Shown here piece after piece: positions 23,380-33,977 of a stretch of DNA of 40,429 nt. Within the stretch, counting starts at the first letter, position 1. Every line of letters begins with the position of its first letter. Origin of the DNA: Sperchopsis tessellata (Eukaryota; Arthropoda; Insecta; Coleoptera; Hydrophilidae); NCBI GenBank assembly GCA_033557685.1, contig JAWQRN010000081.1, positions 1-40,429 on the forward strand. The letters are read 5' to 3'. Both the position numbers and the translations under genes were made by a program. The notes beneath the pieces were generated by a model that worked only from the letters and a program-made list of their open reading frames with translations, did not search any database and was not told where the DNA came from.

Positions 23380-24424
23380 TATGATTTTCAATATATTATT
23401 TATGGTGTCGATGGAGTATTTTCTATGAGGTGTTATGTGGGTTTTAGAATGTATTGAGTTGTTCATTATACCGTTAATAAAGTAATATCATGATTTTTCC
23501 TCTGTCCAAATATTATTTGGTCTGTGATTAAGAGCATTGTTGCTGCTGGATTATAATAATAATTAGAAATAGTGTACATGTACATTTAATAGAAGACATA
23601 CGTTTTTTATATACTTAAAAAATTAAGTTGTAGCTATTGAACGTGTCAATAACACTCTATTTTGGTCAATTTGTCACTTCTAACCTGGTATTAAATCAAA
23701 GTTAGTCTAGACATTCCACAACACTGTTTCCAGCTAAATAAGAAAAGGAGAATCCAAGTAGCTCCTTCGAAAAACATCAGGATGACATGGTGCAAAAACA
23801 AGAAACCGAAAGTCGACGATTCACGAGAAAAAATTAATGCTGAAAGTCCGTAATCGCGTAAGTGTCTTATTTTTCGCTAAGTAAATAATAGCATTTCTCT
23901 TGTTTGCTATTATAGCTACATCCAAAGTAAATTTCCAAACTTCCAAGCTTAAACGTTTCCAATTTCTCATTCGATGAAAAATAGTTAATTTCCCGCCCGA
24001 AGTTTTTTCTCTACTGTCCGGCGAGTTCCTTCTTAGGCAGACCGTGTTCTTGCCCATTACAAATTAATTGATATGCCGGGTACTAAATTATTTATTTAAC
24101 AAAATAAAAAGAGAGGAGGTAATAAGTCTATGAGCTCAATTTACAATAGGTAAATACAGTGAGATATAAGTTACAGGCACATTTGAATGCGTCAACAGTA
24201 GAAATACAGATCAAATTTTCCGACAATCTATACCAGGAGTGAACAACTGTGTTAATGAAAAAGTTCTCGCTCACAACACTAGATCAATTATTTCTTCATC
24301 TTCATCGCTTGACCTCCCGATCTTGGATCTTCGCTTAGTACGAAAGTGTCAGTTAGGTTAGATCAAATATGTTTTATTTTTGTTAGAAAGCGAAATAACA
24401 GAAGTGGATTTACTAGGGTGAGCC
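23380..24424. other. Unassigned sequence
   Basis: Nothing is recognised. A 78-codon minus-strand frame (23821-24057) is basic and has no motif that I know. Confidence 0.45.
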
Positions 24425-24600
24425 AGCTTTGCATACGCGTCTGTGGCAAAGTCTTCGCTGCTTCTTGTTAAACGGGTCCTGACGCAGATACCCCGTCATA
24501 CGAGTTATGCGACGCCGAACCCTTTCGATAATCTGTACAACTCTAACTAACTGGGGACAGAGCACCCACACATAGGACCTAGGATAAGTCGTAAATACGT
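24425..24600 (-). pseudogene. Small LINE fragment downstream of the RT
   Basis: One minus-strand frame reads SYVWVLCPQLVRVVQIIERV, then RRRITRMTGYLRQDPFNKKQ. The pattern 'VW.P.L...I..IERVQRR.TRM..GL' is common to the thumb region of arthropod LINE RTs, about 60 residues past the catalytic core. It is less AT-rich than its surroundings. Only this segment is readable, so it is a short, old fragment. Confidence 0.5.
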
Positions 24601-25334
24601 TTTATTAAGTTGTTAACGGATTGGAACAGATTTATGCGCGAAGCTTTAATTGTACAGGTACCCGCCTGAGTTAGCATTACTGACGGTGGACGCCACATGC
24701 TCCGATCATAAAGGATAGTGGGTAATAATTATTCCCAAATCATTATTTTTACTGAAACACTGTATCGTTAACATGTGTTGTTGAACGCTCAGCATTCGTA
24801 CAATATCCTAATTGGCTTCGTTCATGTGAAATAAGTATATAATGTAAGCCATATACGAGAGATAAACACCTGATTGCCGATAAACTTAGCGCTAGGATAC
24901 TTTTAAAGGAAATTCCTTCTACAGATTAATGCCAAATCTATTTAAGTAAATTAATATTGCTTCTATGGTCGCCAGTGTAGGATACTTAAGGCATTTTTTA
25001 TTTCCGATCACATAATTAATAACATATTGCAAAAGTTGCAAGATGCAAATAGTAGTTAATTTTCTGCTAATTTTTTTTCAAATTATTTTGATATGTGTCT
25101 CTAATAGAAGCGCGTTAATCGTAAAGTTGTTAAAAAATAATTGGATAACTCTGTATGTTAAAAGAGCTCAAGAAAACTTAAAATTTAATGTAAAATATCA
25201 AGGACTGAGAATTTGGTTAATCAAATTAAAAAGAAAATTTTTCAAACAGATAACAAAACTCTGACAATATTTTTTTTGAAATTTGAACATACGGTATGTT
25301 CAAGGTCAAAATAGTAGATTACCGATTTTCCAAG
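24601..25334. other. Unassigned sequence
   Basis: A 73-codon plus-strand frame (25043-25264) starts with a hydrophobic stretch (IVVNFLLIFFQIILICV) and is then basic. A signal-anchor is possible, but AT-rich DNA often encodes such runs and nothing else supports a gene. Confidence 0.35.
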
Positions 25335-25435
25335 ATGCATGGCGCTATGGAATCGGGAAACTTAGTTTCTGGCATATTTGTATTGACCATGGTGTATTGC
25401 TGTCGAAATCATTATTCTCGTCTAGTGGAGTATAG
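25335..25435 (+). CDS. Possible first coding exon with a splice donor
   Basis: An ATG at 25335-25337 opens a frame of 33 codons (product begins MHGAMESGNLVSGIFVLTMV) that is still open when it meets AG|GTAAGT at 25434-25441, a consensus splice donor. The middle is hydrophobic and could be a signal peptide or membrane segment. Downstream there is CCTATTGGCTG and, at about 25561, GCCGCCATCTTTAAT, whose complement AAAGATGGCGGC resembles both a YY1 site and a start-codon context. The region is less AT-rich than its flanks. No homology is recognised and no acceptor or second exon could be paired, so this is only a candidate. Confidence 0.18.
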
Positions 25436-25914
25436 GTAAGTCCGTTTCCTATTGGCTGATAAATTTAAAACTTAACGGCGGAAAATATTCGTCCGAATGT
25501 TTCATTAAAATTGCGGTGCAGCAAAAAGTTAAATCTGTTTCATCTTTTTGCGAAATTCGTGCCGCCATCTTTAATTTCGTTGCCGGTTTCTAACCTAAGT
25601 TTTTATGTGCGGCGCTTGTATGGTTACTAACAACATTTATTGAATTATTATAGCTACAAATATAAATTATTCGATAATTTAGTTTAAACCTTTTGTTTTG
25701 AACACTTGTTTTTAATGACGTTTTGAAGGTTAACTGTCATTTTTTACCAACAATAAAGATGGTTACAAATTATAATCCCCCAAATTTTCTGAAACTTGTT
25801 ACGGATGCATGTGGACGATGTTATTTTACCTCCGAATACATTTTTGCGAATCGCAATTCGGATTTCGCAATTCGTGAGCATTTGTAACATTATATGCTCA
25901 TTTCTGTGTGGTGT
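25436..25914. other. Unassigned sequence, possibly promoter-like
   Basis: This stretch contains the CCAAT-like CCTATTGGCTG (about 25448) and GCCGCCATCTTT (about 25561). A 39-codon frame beginning ATGGCGGC on the minus strand starts inside the second motif. No TATA box or longer gene follows. These are suggestive sites only. Confidence 0.3.
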
Positions 25915-26160
25915 TTGTTAATGAAAAGTCTCAGATAGGTGTGAATCTTCCCCTTACTCAGGCCAGTTTTGCGGATGATACGAAATGTTTTATTTTTGGG
26001 AATAACTACATGGATATCATCACTGAGGGTAATGTGTTCTACGGGATTAGTAGCGAATAGAAAGCAATATTCTGACAGAATCTGTCGTAAAATGGTCAGC
26101 ACTGATCGAGAGATTAGATTTAATTGCGCTTTTCATTTTTACACTTCGTTTAAAAGACGT
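25915..26160 (+). pseudogene. Possible LINE RT fragment around an ADDT motif
   Basis: One plus-strand frame reads LTQASFADDTKCFIFGNNYM (about 25952-26011), then DIITEGN. F-A-D-D-T-K is the RT catalytic motif of many LINEs, and hydrophobic residues followed by a polar stretch are expected after it. A second frame then gives NCAFHFYTSFKRRQIVSEY (about 26122-26178), which might be the 'KT...F' region after a frameshift. The 138-codon frame 25969-26385 overlaps but is not itself recognisable. The fragment is short and decayed. Confidence 0.4.
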
Positions 26161-26169
26161 CAGATTGTT

Positions 26170-28334
26170 TCAGAATATTGCTTGCTGATGATCGCTAACA
26201 AGCGTGAAATGCATACATGTATTTCTGAAACAATCGATAATTCATACATCCATAAATGTTATGTATATAATGAATGTTCTTGTTTCCTTTATTTCTATGT
26301 ATTTTGTAGTGTCCGATATAAATTTAATTTTCTATTTGACACAAACCTGCAATCATTTTTTATTCACTCTATTCGACTACACTAAATATATTTTACAGGC
26401 TGAATATGAATTTTACTACTAAAAAAATTAATATTTAATTTAAGAAATATATTAATTGTAAAAAGTATTTAGTATATGATAATCCACATAATAGGCAAGT
26501 ACGTTTCCAAAACGATTAATTGTCCTAAAAACAATACGTTTAATTGAAGGGGGCATGAATGATTAAATGAAATGGAACTAATGCTATTTGCAAAGGTATC
26601 ATGTTTTTGGAACTTCGGTAATCGGTGTCGCTTGCTAGACTATGTGTATAGAAATATCACTAGACAGACAGGATAGCGACTACATTCATCCTTTTCTGAT
26701 CGGAAAGTAGGGCGCAGACGGTGGAAAGCAGACAACATGCATAATTGATGCCGATATGACTATATTATGTGCTTGTATTGTATATATGCATTGTGAATAA
26801 TGAATGCTAAGATGATTTGGTTACCATTTAAACGTAGGAGGCCACCGCCCGGCCTTCTCATCTACTCTAATCTCTACAATGGAATGTATAAGAATTCCAG
26901 TCCAGAACAACCAATGTTGGATGCTAAATAAATAAAATTAATATTACTATATAGGCATATTTCCTGTGTACGCAGTCTGTCTTAATTTGAGTGTGTGAGA
27001 AGTCAGAAGGGTGGATAAATATTGTTTTCAGGTTTAAATGTGTAGACATATGTGAATAATTATGGATCTACCGTACAAGGTAGATTAAATACAAATCTCC
27101 AAAATATTTTCATGTATCAGTACTAAAGTTTCTTGGATTATACACCTTACAGTATTGCAGCCGTCTGAGCGTATTGGATTACCATTGGTTCAGATTGCAT
27201 GCAGAATTTTATTGTAGCGAAGTTAATGGTGTGATAGACTGCCTCGTGCCCTATGGAGAAGAACAGCCTCTCAGAAAATGCATTATTTACTAAATAACTT
27301 GTCATACCGTATTGGCTTTCTGCAAAATCCGCTCAAATAAGATTTTAGTCTGATGGATAACAGACGAGTTTGGATACTTATTTCGCGTCATCGAATGATT
27401 TTGTTTACTGAAGTGGTCGAAGTGTGGATATAGGTTTGCGTCTTTACATTGGAGATTCTGAGCCAGCCTTAGCAGGCGTACTGTTCTGGTCTTGTACAAG
27501 ATCCACGTGAGTCTGTCGACTCCTAGAACCGGAATAAACCAGGAGAACGCAAATCTGTGTATATGCAATGTCGGTTAGTTGTCGCGAGAATTGGAGTTGT
27601 CTGAGTTATTTGCCACTATTTATAAGAACTTCTTCATGGTTGTACCGCCCTTTGGCCACGAAAAGGTACTAGTTGAACCTTAATGGGCACACAGCTCCAA
27701 GCCTCGGTGATTTTATGGTCGTGGGTAAAAGTATTTTTAGACTGGTAAAATATAATAATAAAATCATATGGGTGCCAATATTAAAAATAAACAGAGTAAT
27801 AACTCAAAAATTATAAATAAATCCCGCTAAGTGGTATAATTCACGAAGGATATCACACATTTGCACTAAATATTCTTCGTAATTATTTTGACTGCCTTCT
27901 CGGATATCTTTTATCCTCGATAACTCGAAGGAGACTGCCGATCCCCTCGCATCTCACCGATGACCAGTACACCTGCTTTGTCCCACCAGATATCACCAGT
28001 AACGTACAGATATTATTTTAATAGAATATATTAGGTAGCATACTTTGACATGCTACATGGTCTACTCTTAAATTATTCTCAGTGTCGATTTATTCTGTCT
28101 ATATTTTTTTTACAAACTAACTTAAAAAATATCACTTCATAATTTCTTAGCAATATTTAGCGTATCGTATATTTTATAAATTATATTTGTTTATTTGCTA
28201 AGTTACTATCCAATATTTCCTTGTAGTGAATTTTCCATTTATGTTCAGTTACTGTACACCGTCTATCTGAATGGTCACTCGTTTAATTTTTCATTCTAAT
28301 TTTTTTACCCAAAGCTGGTTTTTGAACAATCCCG
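26170..28334. other. Unassigned AT-rich sequence
   Basis: No gene is recognised. An 88-codon minus-strand frame (27302-27568) contains HFSKQNHSMTRNKYPNSSV, which faintly resembles the 'H.Y.TR' end of LINE ORF2 proteins but is too weak to annotate. Confidence 0.4.
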
Positions 28335-28490
28335 GGATTGCAAAGCGGACCAGTACAATTGAGCATGCTTATTACGGTAAATACATTACCATCAAATTCT
28401 CTTCCATGCTGACAATCCTATTTTATTCCCTGTTGTGATCTAAAATTGCGGGCACCGGTACAAATGAACAAGCATATTACGATAGACCCT
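28335..28490. repeat. Imperfect direct repeat, about 105-bp spacing
   Basis: GTACAATTGAGCATGCTTAT (from 28353) and GTACAAATGAACAAGCATAT (from 28458) align, as do the bases after them (TACGGTA and TACGATA) and some before them. Roughly four of five positions agree over about 40 bases. It may be an old tandem duplication or paired binding sites. Confidence 0.55.
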
Positions 28491-29974
28491 TTACAACTTA
28501 AGTTATTCCTTCCTGAGGGTCAATACTTTGTTTTCTTGTACACATTATCACTGTGTTGGACGTAATATTACTGTCTGTCATATTTTTACACTGTTATTTA
28601 TCAATTTCTATGTGTTGTATTATTTATTTATGGGTCCTTTATTTTCATCAGACGATCACGCTCTTTCCTTCGCCGTCTGAGGCAAGTATTATATATTTGT
28701 AGGATAAAAACTCGAACGGCTGGTTTGTTTCAGTACTGTACATTCTACTCCTTGCTTTTTTTAGTTTAGACTTTGGGGTAGGAAGCGTGCGAGACTTAAT
28801 GTTTACTAATATCAAATTTGCCATTTTTCACAATAACCCCTTAGTGTATTTAAAAATGCACTCCATCTTCCGTTGTCGCTAAATTAAAAGGTGAAATAAT
28901 AATTATCACTATATCCATGGTTTTGCTTAATTAATAACATAATGCACATCAAGGGTTATTCCAGTTGGCATACGGTCTGAAAGTACGTTTCGGGGAATAC
29001 CACTGCTTCGTCATTGGACTTGCCGCTAGCATTTTTTTCTCAATGTGCATAATGCACTCTATATAATGTTTAACAAAACAGAGGATGCCGGTTCACTGAA
29101 GAAGTGATGGCCTTCCGTGAAACTTACATCTGGGCCGGTCGTCTGACATTTATAATTACTTTTGAAGTTCTTCTACTTTGGGAGTACAATATGATACTTT
29201 CTTCTACGACATTTTAACAATTTTTGGATATCTATAAAAATAACCGGCATTTGTCAAAACGCCGAACTTTTCAATTTCCTCCGGTTGATTTTAAATGCTT
29301 AATATGAATTTAATTTATGTCTTGACCATATTAATTTTCTCAAAACATTGGATCACAAAGCACTAGTTAGTTTTCCTCTAACACTATTATTAACAGAGTC
29401 AACCATACATCCAAAATGGAACAATATGTCCAGTAAGAAGCAGCTGGCTTCCGATTACTTGGAGATGTTGCCGAGTAGTGAGCCTTTCGTTAAGTGTGTG
29501 GCGATCTTCCCAAGCAATTTCCTTATATATTCTGCATTCTACTCGAGATATGTCATGCTCTGGTGCATTAACCTGAACATTTAGGCTATTCCCTGAAAGT
29601 TTTTATTTAAAAATGATTGGTTATCCCTCATTAAATTAAGGATTTTAAACATACGCTGCAGAATCGTGAAAGTTACACGTGCATTTTTCATTCGTATAGC
29701 AATATATAATTAATCCAAGAATTAATCTACTGTTTGTAACTCTGGGTCGTTTATTTTGTTGATTAATGACAGTAAGAGAAATATGACATAACATATTAAA
29801 AAATGATTGTAAATTTCCGTTCAAAGACCATAAATTAAGAAGGAAGTTAAAAAAACGATGTTCAATTTACAGTAACGTGTTAATTAAATAAAGCGTCGAA
29901 AAAAATGGCATGCTGGAGGTTATGGTGAAAAGTTGTGTTGGTGATGCAGCGTTGGAAATAGAGGGGAGGGGGGG
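28491..29974. other. Unassigned AT-rich sequence
   Basis: A 78-codon plus-strand frame (29348-29584) has no recognised motif. No repeat was identified. Confidence 0.45.
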
Positions 29975-30376
29975 CTACTGTTCTTTGAGCAGAGTTGCAA
30001 CAGCTGCAACTAGCGGGTATACAAAGGGGTCGTATATCATTTTTAATTTAAAATTGCCGGTCACCAAAATGCCATCGTGAAATGTAGCGGAATTAAGCGT
30101 CGTTCCGAAAGAGAAAGGTGAATAGATGTTGGGATAACACTTGCCGAAGACATCTGAATACGAAGACGAACTGCGCGATAATCGCGATTTATGACACATA
30201 ATAACGTGCAATATGTTGCAGGCACAAACTATAAACGACACCATCAATGCAGATGTATTGTCAGCGGTTCGTATACAACAGACCCACAATAAGATGAGTC
30301 GCCATGTCACCATTATACCGCTTTTACTGCGCATTGTTGTCTTTTCAGATATTGTGTTCTGATGCGGCGAGAGCAT
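29975..30376 (-). CDS. Hypothetical open frame of 133 codons, unrecognised
   Basis: This is one of the longest uninterrupted frames in the window and lies in DNA less AT-rich than its surroundings, which makes chance somewhat less likely. A later methionine begins MVTWRLILLWVCCIRTADNT, which looks like a signal peptide with an alanine/serine-type end. A second hydrophobic run (ALMVSFIVCACNILHVIMC) follows, then a serine-rich patch (RLSRSSSSYSD) and a C-terminus without strong features ending at TGA/TAG near 29975. I recognise no family. The plus strand of the same stretch also contains open runs. It may be an exon, a scrap of an unknown element, or chance. Confidence 0.22.
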   Translation of the reverse strand: MLSPHQNTISEKTTMRSKSGIMVTWRLILLWVCCIRTADNTSALMVSFIVCACNILHVIMCHKSRLSRSSSSYSDVFGKCYPNIYSPFSFGTTLNSATFHDGILVTGNFKLKMIYDPFVYPLVAAVATLLKEQ

Positions 30377-30753
30377 TCAACAAAGGATATGGGCTTTGAC
30401 GTAAAGTGCATGTTTATTTAAAATATTATATCTCCAATATATTTGCACAGTGGAGTGTAGAGTTTGTTAATAGATTTTGAAATATAAATTTATACTTGTT
30501 AAAGCATATTGCTTATTAACTCATTAGTTGCCTCTGTTTCTAAAGATTATTTTTACGAATATATCTTTTGTATAAGTTAGTAAACAATTATGTTTGCCTT
30601 AATAAATAAAAACCTGAAAGAAAAGATCAGAAATTGTGAAAAATTCCATTTGGAGATTATGACACATATAGTATAAGAAAACATTGTTTTTATAAATTTT
30701 GTTATTTTTAATTGTTCCAAGAATGATGACAAAATTTAACAATTTTATTTAGG
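30377..30753. other. Unassigned AT-rich sequence
   Basis: This is the probable 3' flank of piggyBac remnant A. Several TTAA tetramers occur (for example in CTTATTAACTCATT, about 30510), but none starts a recognisable terminal repeat. Confidence 0.4.
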
Positions 30754-31900
30754 TCATTCAATCATACTATCCATACATAAGCCAGCATTACATTTTGTGG
30801 ACTGTTTCCGTGCAGTTATACATACTGCACATTTCCTTTGTTTACCTTCTCCGGGCTTGTCTAAGACTCGTAGGAATTGTTTTAGATTTTTGGGAATTCG
30901 TCGTTGAATTTTTGTTCCTAACAAGGTCTTCCAGCATTATTTGGATTGGAAATAGACTTTCTGTGTAAGTATTTATTTAGTTAGATAATTAGAATATCTA
31001 GAAGGTTAGTAAATATTAGAAATGGCCATTTTTTATCAAGTATTTTGACTCTATATTCGTTTGTGTACCAATCCAATTTATAAACAGCACCCGTGTTGTT
31101 ATTGTATTATTATTTGAATATTCTCCCTCTTGGACCATCTTCTTATGTTTTAACGGTTGTAATCCTTTATGATAAGTTAACATTTTTGCAGAGTTTTTAT
31201 ATTTCCATTTTATGGAAAATATATCATTTTTTACATCAATCTATAATCGAATGCTCCACGATATTCCATTTTCATTTCATTATCAGATTTTATTGGACAG
31301 TTGTTCATTCATTTGTAAGGAACGCTTCCTGTGGCACACTTCGGATGCGCCGAATCCATTAGCTGAATATTCATCTTCATATTTCTTTTCTTTATATAAT
31401 TGTACTTGAAAGCAATATACTGCCACGGAACAACACACTGCCCACTGCTTGAATCCAACGCGTATAGGTTTCCCCCTATTAAATAGTTTTAATAATGATG
31501 GCCATAGTAAGAAACCATTTTTTCGTCAATAGTAATATTTTTTTAATAAACTAAATTTAAAAAAAAAATTAGAATTTAGTTTTTCTATAGGAGGACTTAT
31601 TTTGAAACTTGAATCCGCTAAATTTGCGTTATTATTGAAATGCAAATTTCTTTTTATCTCTAGATATCTATTTCGCGCCACATAATTTCTTCAACATCAA
31701 TTGATGCATCTTCATCTTCGCACCAATACATTTGTTCCTGCGGCAGATAATGATGTCCTGTGAGTAGTGGAAACCCAAAGAATTTTTTTCAGCCAATCAA
31801 CAGAAAAAGTAAAATTAGGTTGCTTGTTTTGAGCCGCTTATATCACACTTTCTTCCTTAATTTAGGTTGTTAGCTCCTCGTCAAATAAAGTTTCAAACTA
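30754..31900 (-). pseudogene. piggyBac transposase remnant A
   Basis: On the minus strand: FDEELTTLIKEESV in two frames, NKQPNFTFSVDWLKKFFGFP, LLTGHHYLPQEQMYWCEDED (about 31770-31700), then RNRYLEIKRNLHFNNNANLA and FKISPPIEKLNS. The catalytic domain begins NITIDEKMVSYYGHHY with the first D (about 31535-31490). After several frameshifts come RGAFDYRLM, a WK-type block, and WYTNEYRVKILDKKWPF; the second catalytic D block and the GGVD block are missing. The C-terminus reads FLRVLDKPGEGKQRKCAVCI (about 30895-30835) and KCNAGLCMDSMIE, the cysteine-rich DNA-binding domain, ending with TGA at 30754-30756. Four plus-strand frames over 31093-31409 and 32009-32413 are shadows or chance. Confidence 0.9.
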
Positions 31901-32663
31901 GTTGAAGTGTTATATTTCCTTTTAGAAGTATGATATTGTCCCCATCTTATAATATATCATTTTCTTGGCCAATTTTCTTGCAAAAATTAGCTCTGATTCT
32001 GTTCCACTATGAAATTGGTTTCACATTACTTTTGGTTGTGTTTAGTTTTTGTTTATTTAACGCGATATATTTTCATTATTCTTTTGTCTAGACATTCAAT
32101 GAGGTGCATTTGGCTGAAGTTCAACTTTATCTGGTACATCTTTCGGACAGTATCGTCTAATATATTTTTGTCAAGTTTAGAAAGCACCAAAAATTGCTTG
32201 GTACCCATATGTACAAAAATTCAAAATAACAAAAATATAGTTGACAAAAGAAAGATTATAAATTATGAATACATAATTTACAATTTCAAATTAGGAAACT
32301 ATATACAATGCATAAAAATATCAGGCAATAATTATCGGTATTTGCTGTTTTTCGTAATTTCCACTATAACGATGTTAGTAATTTTCATCAGCCGCAGTGG
32401 GAATCTGTATTAAAATATTCTGCATGATGTCCTTGAAATTATGCCATCTAATATTTTGCTTTAATTAGTTTTTATAATCTATAATTGACATATGATTTAA
32501 ATTCTAACCTAAAATCTCGAGACACGCTTCATAATATACTGCATGTAAAAATTTACTTTTTATACACCACATTTCATTTTGGACACGAATAACTTGTAAA
32601 TAACGCAATCAATATGCACTTGTTGTTTATAACCAACACAACTAATTTTTAGAGCATTAAACA
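31901..32663. other. Probable 5' region of piggyBac remnant A and flank
   Basis: No clear motif. A 134-codon plus-strand frame (32009-32413) is very AT-rich and dominated by I, F, Y and N; I consider it chance. Confidence 0.35.
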
Positions 32664-32690
32664 TCACTGATCCCCATTTGGGGATCGTGA
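32664..32690. repeat. Strong hairpin 5' of piggyBac remnant A
   Basis: GATCCCCA (32669-32676) and TGGGGATC (32679-32686) pair perfectly around TT. Outside them TCAC (32664-32667) pairs with GTGA (32687-32690) across a single bulged T. This gives a 12-bp stem. A TTAA lies at 32657-32660, and another at 32750-32753 follows GGGGATCTACTG, so the hairpin may belong to the end of remnant A or of another piggyBac. Confidence 0.75.
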
Positions 32691-33403
32691 CAGGTAATAG
32701 GTAAATCAAGACAAGGGAGAATCCCTACTTGTAGAAAGGGGATCTACTGTTAATATTGGAACAATTATTTGCTATGTTTTATTAACAAACGTGACATGAC
32801 AACGTAATGTGTATACCTGGCACATAATTTCTTTCATATTTTTCGTATTTTCTTACAGAATATTAAATTTGAAGACCTGTTGTACGTTTTATTCATAGCG
32901 TGATTGGAGAGAAGGGCGTCGTACCCATGAATATTTTGCCTCCGCAAATTACGTGAGCTGACTGGCAGCGATCTGATGAATTATTTCCTCGCTAAATCAA
33001 ACTTTCTGACTCGACAAAAGTGCGGAACCATTTGAATTCGTACCGAGATTACGGAAGAGCGAAACAATTAGCGATGCAGGATGCTGTTTTTCGCCGACAA
33101 TTATTTTCAATTCGTTTCCCAATTCGGCTCTCTAAATTTAGCATAACACCACCTCCCACCCGCAATGGACAATAATTATTCAGAAGAACATGAATAGTCA
33201 ATGGTTTGTATGTAATGTCACGTACTAGGATTTTGGATTTAATTTAAGTTGCTTGCTACTAGAAAATAAATTTTTAGTTTACTGAAAGCAAATTGTTTGG
33301 TTAACATTTGTATTACCTAATTTCAAACTTTGGCAGATTCTCAACGGAATACTGATTGAAACAATTCTTCAAGATATTCAAATATATTTAAGAATTAGTG
33401 TAC

Positions 33404-33408
<5 letters not shown>
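32691..33408. other. Unassigned sequence with a less AT-rich island
   Basis: Bases 32880-33140 are noticeably richer in G and C, have no long open frame, and match none of the transposon families here. They contain several homeodomain-like cores (CAATTA, TAATT) and runs such as TGACTGGCAGCGATCTGATG. A conserved noncoding element is possible. The rest is ordinary AT-rich DNA. Confidence 0.35.

Positions 33409-33456
<48 letters not shown>
33409..33456. repeat. (TA)24 microsatellite with inverted flanks
   Basis: Twenty-four TA dinucleotides in a row. TGTACAT at 33399-33405 and its complement ATGTACA at 33460-33466 flank the run, so the whole 68 bases can fold as a hairpin. Confidence 0.96.
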
Positions 33457-33460
<4 letters not shown>

Positions 33461-33752
33461 TGTACAGCTTTAGAGGTGGGTAGGATACTAGCCTTGTGAT
33501 ATGTTGGGTGGAGCTTAGCTCTCGCAAACCAACAGGATGTGCAAAGTACTAACTACGCGAGGTAGCGATATTGAGATTATCGATCCACAGTGAGGCAGAG
33601 TAACTAGTTAATTCCTCATTTACCTAGAAATGCCAGACAAAAAATCTCGGTGCTAAGAATACGCGGCATCAAACAATATTAAATGTGTGCATCCACAACG
33701 GCCGCGCTTTGTCCAGCTAAGCGAAGGTAATAAAACGAGAAAATTAATTGAA

Positions 33753-33782
33753 TCTCCTTTTCGTTGTCATACGAAAAGGAGA
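33753..33782. repeat. Perfect 12-bp hairpin
   Basis: TCTCCTTTTCGT (33753-33764) and ACGAAAAGGAGA (33771-33782) are exact complements around the loop TGTCAT. It lies inside a 66-codon plus-strand frame (33687-33887) that I do not recognise, about 200 bases left of piggyBac remnant B. No T-run follows at once, so it is not an obvious terminator. Confidence 0.9.
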
Positions 33783-33977
33783 AGAGCTTATTCAACTTCA
33801 AAATGGACATTTGATATATTAACAATGGAAGAAGTAGTGGAGGCAAAAGAGATATATGAATACCATAATTTGATATGGTATAGTTAATCGGGTGTATCTG
33901 ACCTTAGGTTTAGAATGCCTGGAATCGGCGTAGCTGACAAACAGTTAGTCTGGAGATAATTGTGACTTAGAAGTTAA

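Noticed and set aside
27302..27568. Minus-strand frame with HFSKQNHSMTRNK as a LINE ORF2 end
   Set aside because: The resemblance is limited to H and TR residues and has no second supporting block.
31093..31409. Two plus-strand open frames (89 and 65 codons)
   Set aside because: They are antisense to the catalytic region of piggyBac remnant A.
32009..32413. 134-codon plus-strand open frame
   Set aside because: Composition is dominated by I, F, Y and N as expected from translated AT-rich DNA, and it lies beside the 5' side of a minus-strand piggyBac.
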